Positions 59,983-64,000 of a stretch of DNA of 64,000 nt are shown piece after piece. The number at the start of each line of letters is the position of its first letter. The stretch's first letter is position 1. The stretch lies in contig JACKEV010000012.1 of assembly GCA_020632795.1 (NCBI GenBank), positions 1 through 64,000 on the forward strand. Reading direction: 5' to 3'. The stretch comes from Alphaproteobacteria bacterium (GTDB lineage Bacteria > Myxococcota_A > UBA796 > CAJQPC01). Position numbers and translations under genes: made by a program. Under the pieces are notes generated by a model. The model was not told the origin of the DNA. It ran no database searches and was given only the letters and a program-made list of their open reading frames with translations.

Positions 59983-61640
59983 TGAACGTCCTGGGGTTGT
60001 CCGCGTACTTCCACGACGCCGCGGCCGCCCTGGTCGTCGACGGGAAGCTCAGCGCCTTCGCCCAGGAGGAGCGCTTCTCCCGCCGCAAGAACGACCCCGC
60101 CCTGCCGCTCCGCGCCATCCGGTACGGCCTGTCCAACGCCGGGATCAACGCCCAGGACCTCGACGCGGTGGTCTGGTACGAGAAGCCGCTGCTCAAGTTC
60201 GAGCGGGTGCTGCTGACCTCGCTGCGCACCTTCCCGCGCTCGGCCACGACGTTCCGGCGGGCGATGGTGTCGATGGTCGGCGACAAGCTGTGGGTCAAGT
60301 CCCACCGTCGACGCGCTGGGCATCGCCCCCGAGCGGGTGCGCTTCGCCGCCCACCATGAGAGCCACGCCGCCAGCACCTTCCTCTGCTCTCCCTTCGATG
60401 AGGCGGCCATCCTGACGGTCGACGGGGTGGGGAGTGGGCGTCGACGACCACCTGGAGCGCCGACGCGCAAGGCATGCGCCCCTTCGAGAGATCCACTTCC
60501 CGCACTCCCTGGGCCTCCTCTACTCCGTGTTCACGGCGTTCCTCGGCTTCCGGGTCAACGAGGGCGAGTACAAGGTCATGGGCCTCGCCGCGTTCGGCGA
60601 GCCCCGCTACCGCGAGCAGGTCGAGCAGGTCATCCGGCGCTTCCCTGACGGGGGTTCGAGCTGGACATGGACCACTTCTGCTTCCACCGGGAGCCCGACC
60701 GCTCCTGGACCCCGGCGTTCGAGCAGCGCTTCGGGGCCCCGCGCCCCCGGCGGCCCGCTGGAGCAGCGCCACAAGGATATCGCCGCCAGCGTGCAGGTGG
60801 TGCTCGAGGAGTGCCTCCTGGCGCTCTGCGCCAAGCTGCACGCCGACACCGGTCGCCGCTACCTCTGCCTGGCCGGCGGCGTCGCGCTCAACTCCGTGGC
60901 CATCGGGCGCATCCTTCGCGAGGGGCCCTTCGAGGACGTCTTCGTGCAGCCCGCGGCCGGGGACGCCGGCGGGGCCGTGGGCGCGGCGCTGCTGGGCGCG
61001 GGCTCGCCGCGCTCCCGCATGACCCACGCCGCCTGGGGCGAGGACGTCGACCCCGACCGCGCGCGGCGCTTCTTCGAGGACGGCGGGATCCGCTACAGCG
61101 AGCCCGAGGACGTCTGCGAGGCCGTCGCCGAGCGCCTCGTGCAGGGCCAGGTCGTGGGCTGGATGCAGGGGCGCTTCGAGCTCGGGCCCCGCGCCCTCGG
61201 CCAGCGCAGCATCCTGGCGGACCCGCGCGAGGCCGAGGCCAAGGACCGCCTCAACAACAAGGTCAAGTTCCGCGAGCCCTTCCGCCCCTTCGCCCCGAGC
61301 GTGCTCGCCTCGGCCTCGCCCGAGCTCTTCGACCTGGGGCACAACGGCGTCGAGACCCGGCGCTTCATGACCTCCGTGGTCCGGCGAAGGACGACCGGGT
61401 GCCCGCCGCCCTGCACGTCGACCACACCGCCCGCGTCCAGGAGGTCCACCCGAGGTCCAGCCCCTCTACGGGCGCCTGCTGTCCGCCTTCCAGGCGCGCA
61501 GCGGGTCGCCTGCGTGGTCAACACGAGCTTCAACCTCGGCCGGGGAGCCCATCGTCGCCAGCACCGCCGACGCCTACGCCACCTTCCTCCGCAGCGACAT
61601 CGACGCCCTGGCTGTGGGGCCCTTCCTGGTGAACCGATGA
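59982..61640 (+). CDS. O-carbamoyltransferase, NodU/CmcH family (frameshifted)
   Basis: Starts at ATG 59982 with MNVLGLSAYFHDAAAALV, the family opening. Also recognisable are AQEERFSRRKND, RFAAHHESHAASTF, GEYKVMGLAAFGEPRY, CLAGGVALNSVAIGR, FELGPRALGQRSILADPR and the C-terminal VNTSFNL. At least five shifts (near 60305, 60430, 60650, 61385, 61500) split it. It should transfer carbamoyl from carbamoyl phosphate to a hydroxyl group via a carbamoyl-adenylate. Gene order with DUF5989, a methyltransferase and an SGNH protein suggests decoration of a polysaccharide or secondary metabolite. Confidence 0.85.
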
Positions 61641-61807
61641 GACGCCTGCGCGCCATCGCCGCGACGCTGCGCGAGATCATGGCCTGGCTGCGGGAGCGCA
61701 AGCTGGGCTGGCTCGCCCCTGGTCTTCGTGCTGGTGGGCATGGGGGCCTGCTGGCGCTGGCCGCCGCCGTGCCGGCCATCTCGCCCTTCGTCTACCTGCT
61801 GTTCTGA
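61637..61807 (+). CDS. DUF5989 small membrane protein (frameshifted)
   Basis: Starts at ATG 61637, overlapping the carbamoyltransferase stop (ATGA). Restoring one base near 61720 and one near 61745 gives MRRLRAIAATLREIMAWLRE, then a helix LVFVLVGMGGLLALAAAVP and the tail ISPFVYLLF. This matches the short DUF5989 proteins that accompany carbamoyltransferases, as in sxtI-like clusters. It shares one base with the methyltransferase gene. Confidence 0.75.
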   Translation: MRRLRAIAATLREIMAWLRERKLGWLAPGLRAGGHGGLLALAAAVPAISPFVYLLF

Positions 61808-62739
61808 TGCTGGCCTGCCCGGCCTGCGGCGCGGACCTCACGCTGCCCGACGGCGACGCGCTCGCCTGCGCCTGCGGGGCCCGTTTCCAGCGGCGCGACG
61901 GGGTCTGGGACCTGTTCGTGGACGCCTCCGGCGGCGGCGAGGACCCTTCCGTGACGTCGACGGTGCGGGCGTTCTACGAGGAGCGCCCCTTCCCGAACTA
62001 CCGCGAGGACGACGACCGCGGCAGCCTGCTGCGTCGCGGGCGGGCCAACGGCTTCACGCGAGCCCTGGACGAGGCCATCCCGCCCCGGGCCAGGGTCGTC
62101 GAGCTGGGCTGCGGCACCGGCCAGCTCCCGCTCTTCCTGGGCCTCGCCGGCCGCGAGGTCGTGGGCGTGGACCTCACCCAGGCCTCCCTGGCCACGGGCG
62201 AGGCCTTCCGCCAGCGCGCCGGCATCGACAGCGTCACCTTCCTGCGCGGCAACCTCTTCCGCCCGCCCATCGCCGAGGGCAGCGCGGACGTGGCCATCTC
62301 CACGGGGGTGCTGCACCACACCGCCGACCCCAAGGGCGGCTTCCTGTCCCTGGCCCGCCTGGCCAAGCCGGGGGGCTACGTCATCGTCGGCCTCTACAAC
62401 AGCGCGGGGCGGGCGCTGCTGCCGCTGCTGCGCCGCCAGCACGCCCAGGAGGCCGCCAGCGGGCGCCGGGGCGAGGCCTGGTACCACGACCAGCACCACC
62501 ACCCCCACGAGCGCCGGCACAGCGTGGACGAGGTCCTGGGCTGGCTGGCGGAGGAGGGGCTGCGCTTCGTGTCGGCGTCGCCGCCCGTCGTGCCGGGGGT
62601 CGCGCCCGCCGCCCCGGGAGCCCTGTTCGAGCCCCAGGACCCCGGCGGCCGCTTCGGCCACTGGATGGCCCAGCTGAGCTGGCTGGGGCGGGCCGCGGAC
62701 GGCGGGCTGTGGATCACGGTGGCGCAGCGTCCAGCTTGA
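61807..62739 (+). CDS. SAM-dependent methyltransferase with N-terminal zinc ribbon
   Basis: The 310-residue protein starts at ATG 61807 and is intact. A Trm112-like zinc ribbon opens it (CPACGADLTL, CACGARFQRRDGVWDL). The class I fold has motif I ELGCGTGQLPLF, the acidic VVGVDLTQASL and the post-motif ISTGVLHHTADP. A histidine-rich segment lies near residue 237 (HDQHHHPHERRH). It probably methylates a small molecule or glycan made by this cluster. It converges with the SGNH gene and overlaps it by 26 bp. Confidence 0.85.
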   Translation: MLACPACGADLTLPDGDALACACGARFQRRDGVWDLFVDASGGGEDPSVTSTVRAFYEERPFPNYREDDDRGSLLRRGRANGFTRALDEAIPPRARVVELGCGTGQLPLFLGLAGREVVGVDLTQASLATGEAFRQRAGIDSVTFLRGNLFRPPIAEGSADVAISTGVLHHTADPKGGFLSLARLAKPGGYVIVGLYNSAGRALLPLLRRQHAQEAASGRRGEAWYHDQHHHPHERRHSVDEVLGWLAEEGLRFVSASPPVVPGVAPAAPGALFEPQDPGGRFGHWMAQLSWLGRAADGGLWITVAQRPA

Positions 62740-64000
62740 GCAGGGGCGCAGCTTCGCCGGCCACATACCGCCCGAGCACCTCCTGGCCCCGCAGGAGGGG
62801 TGCACCGGGTCGACCATCGCGACCGCGGCGGGCAGCTTCGCCAGCTCGGCGGCCCCGTCCCGGTAGACGACCCGGGGGTGGGCGCGGAGCATGTCGGCGT
62901 AGCCCGACAGCAGCGCGGCCTGCTCCATCGAGTGCTCCTGCATCGCCAGGAGCACCCCGCAGCGCTCGGCGATGGCGGTCAGGTTCGCGCGGGCGTCTTC
63001 CAAGGGCACCGGGGGCACGAAGTGACCACCCTCGGCCGGCGCCCCGGCCTCCATCGCGGCCAGCGAGCGCCCCGGCGAGGTGTTCATCAGGTCGTTGTGC
63101 CCCATGTAGAGCACGCAGGCGTCGGCGTGGGCGTCCAGCCCCTCCAGGATGTGGCGCACGTGCCAGGTGGTGGCGCCGCCCCAGGCCAGGCTCTGGACGT
63201 GGACCTCGGGCAGCTCCTCCTGGAGGACCTGGGGCCAGAAGCGCCCGGCGGTGTTCCCCCCGGAGGAGGAGGACCCCAGCGCGAGCACCAGGGGCTTGTC
63301 CGCGGGGCGCGCGGCGAGGCGGGGGCCGTAGGCGGCGACGGCGTCGTCCACCTTCACCCGGAAGGTGTCGACGGTGACGGTGCGGGAGAGCGCGGCGGCC
63401 ACCACCTCGGACCCGCTGCCCTCCAGCCCGGCGGGTCCGGCCGCTCGGACCACCAGCGCCGCAGCAGCCACGAGGCTCACCGCCACCAGCCCCCCGGCGG
63501 CCGCGCGTCGCCAGCCCCGGCGCTCCATCGCCGCGCTCAGCGCCCCCGCGCCCACCAGCAGGGCGAGGCCGGCCAGCGGCGGCAGGCCGACGGCCGTGAG
63601 CAGCAGCGTCAGCGGCGCGGCCAGCAGGGGGAGCGCCGCTGCAGGCCCCAGAGTGATCGCCATCACCCCCAGCCCGGCCCCCGCCGCCAGGGCGTCCGGG
63701 GCGTCCACGGCGCGCTGGCGCACCTGCACCGGCACCCCCGCCACCGCCATCCGGGTCAGGCGCAGCGGGGTGTTCGCCCGGACCGACAGCGGCCCGGACG
63801 GGCAGCCCCCCTCGGGGTCGCCCACGTCCAGGGAGCGCCCGTCCACCGAGACCAGCAGGGGCGGGCGGCAGAGCAGGCTCAGGGTGCGCGGGACGCCGGG
63901 CGCCCAGGTCTGTGGGGAGCCCCGGCTCAGGGCCCGCCCCTCGGCGTCGAACAGGCCCAGCCCGTCGGCGTCGAAGTGGGCGAAGTGCCACGGCGCCCCG
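62714..64000 (-). CDS. Membrane-anchored SGNH/GDSL hydrolase (partial, frameshifted)
   Basis: The N-terminus lies beyond the right edge; about 425 residues are visible. The first ~100 residues are beta-rich (FDADGLGLFDAEGRALSRGS), then two or three membrane helices, then an SGNH domain with block I ALGSSSSGGN, block III MGHNDLMN and block V VDPVHP. A shift near 62800 separates VDPVHP from the true end, LLRGQEVLGRYVAGEAAPLL. Such enzymes remove or transfer acyl groups on glycans. It is read toward the methyltransferase gene. Confidence 0.8.
   Translation of the reverse strand, partial: RGAVALRPLRRRRAGPVRRRGAGPEPGLPTDLGARRPAHPEPALPPAPAGLGGRALPGRGRPRGGLPVRAAVGPGEHPAAPDPDGGGGGAGAGAPARRGRPGRPGGGGRAGGDGDHSGACSGAPPAGRAADAAAHGRRPAAAGRPRPAGGRGGAERGDGAPGLATRGRRGAGGGEPRGCCGAGGPSGRTRRAGGQRVRGGGRRALPHRHRRHLPGEGGRRRRRLRPPPRRAPRGQAPGARAGVLLLRGEHRRALLAPGPPGGAARGPRPEPGLGRRHHLARAPHPGGAGRPRRRLRALHGAQRPDEHLAGALAGRDGGRGAGRGWSLRAPGALGRRPREPDRHRRALRGAPGDAGALDGAGRAAVGLRRHAPRPPPGRLPGRGRRAGEAARRGRDGRPGAPLLRGQEVLGRYVAGEAAPLLKLDAAPP

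Noticed and set aside
54258..61807. Reading the broken rib, nusB and carbamoyltransferase genes as true pseudogenes
   Set aside because: Several near-essential genes are hit at once, with shifts in homopolymers and conserved residues preserved on both sides of each shift.

Overview
The window is very GC-rich (roughly 70% by eye) chromosomal DNA. It most resembles a member of the Myxococcota or a related deltaproteobacterial lineage. The support is a pair of MopE-like metal-binding/FG-GAP lipoproteins, a protein ending in an AgmX/PglI-type C-terminal domain, several sigma-54 activators, a large regulator of the winged-helix/AAA/TPR type, and the housekeeping order yceD-rpmF-plsX-acpP-fabF-glyA-nrdR-ribD-ribE-ribB-ribH-nusB. 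ccoG suggests a cbb3-type oxidase elsewhere. No rRNA, plasmid origin, CRISPR array or insertion sequence was seen.

Layout. 0-3 kb: two tandem paralogous lipoproteins. 3-6.7 kb: rpiA, a lipoprotein metallophosphoesterase plus multiheme cytochrome pair, and ccoG. 6.7-12.1 kb: a sulfur module made of a cysteine-rich PAS sigma-54 activator, a membrane protein, a persulfide dioxygenase-rhodanese fusion and a SulP transporter. A clear -24/-12 promoter and a palindromic AT-rich element lie just upstream of the dioxygenase. 12.2-15.3 kb: envelope and membrane proteins. 15.3-25.4 kb: an accessory stretch of visibly lower GC at its edges. It holds a ~1980-residue RHS/YD-repeat polymorphic toxin with a candidate immunity gene, and a divergent pentapeptide-repeat protein whose N-terminus looks like a death-like/effector-associated domain. 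25.5-28.8 kb: CDF transporter, sulfurtransferase and a GAF sigma-54 activator in one operon. 28.9-33 kb: a pseudo-receiver/winged-helix/AAA/TPR regulator, a small secreted protein and a DEDDh exonuclease. 33-36.9 kb: a membrane operon of DUF4178, DUF350 and an aminopropyltransferase-like protein. 37-43.1 kb: a complete phoBR-pstSCAB-phoU operon, followed by a Ski2-like helicase and a phosphate-porin-like protein. 46.8-47.1 kb: tRNA-Gln and two tRNA-Glu. 47.1-49.1 kb: an ArsR regulator, a lipoprotein and a radical-SAM-like protein that has lost its cysteines. 49.1-58.1 kb: ribosome, fatty-acid, one-carbon and riboflavin genes. 58.1-64 kb: a DUF2752 protein, a Sel1-like protein and a carbamoyltransferase/DUF5989/methyltransferase/SGNH cluster.

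Quality. The first ~54 kb reads cleanly. From ~54.3 kb to ~62.8 kb many genes, including near-essential ones (ribD, ribE, ribB, nusB), are broken by one-base shifts, several of them in G or C runs. I treat these as probable sequence errors and annotate the full span of each gene.

The points most worth following are the self-contained sigma-54/persulfide circuit, the death-like-domain pentapeptide protein, the RHS toxin with its immunity candidate, the cysteine-less radical-SAM relative, and the RibBX-type protein with a degenerate cyclohydrolase domain.
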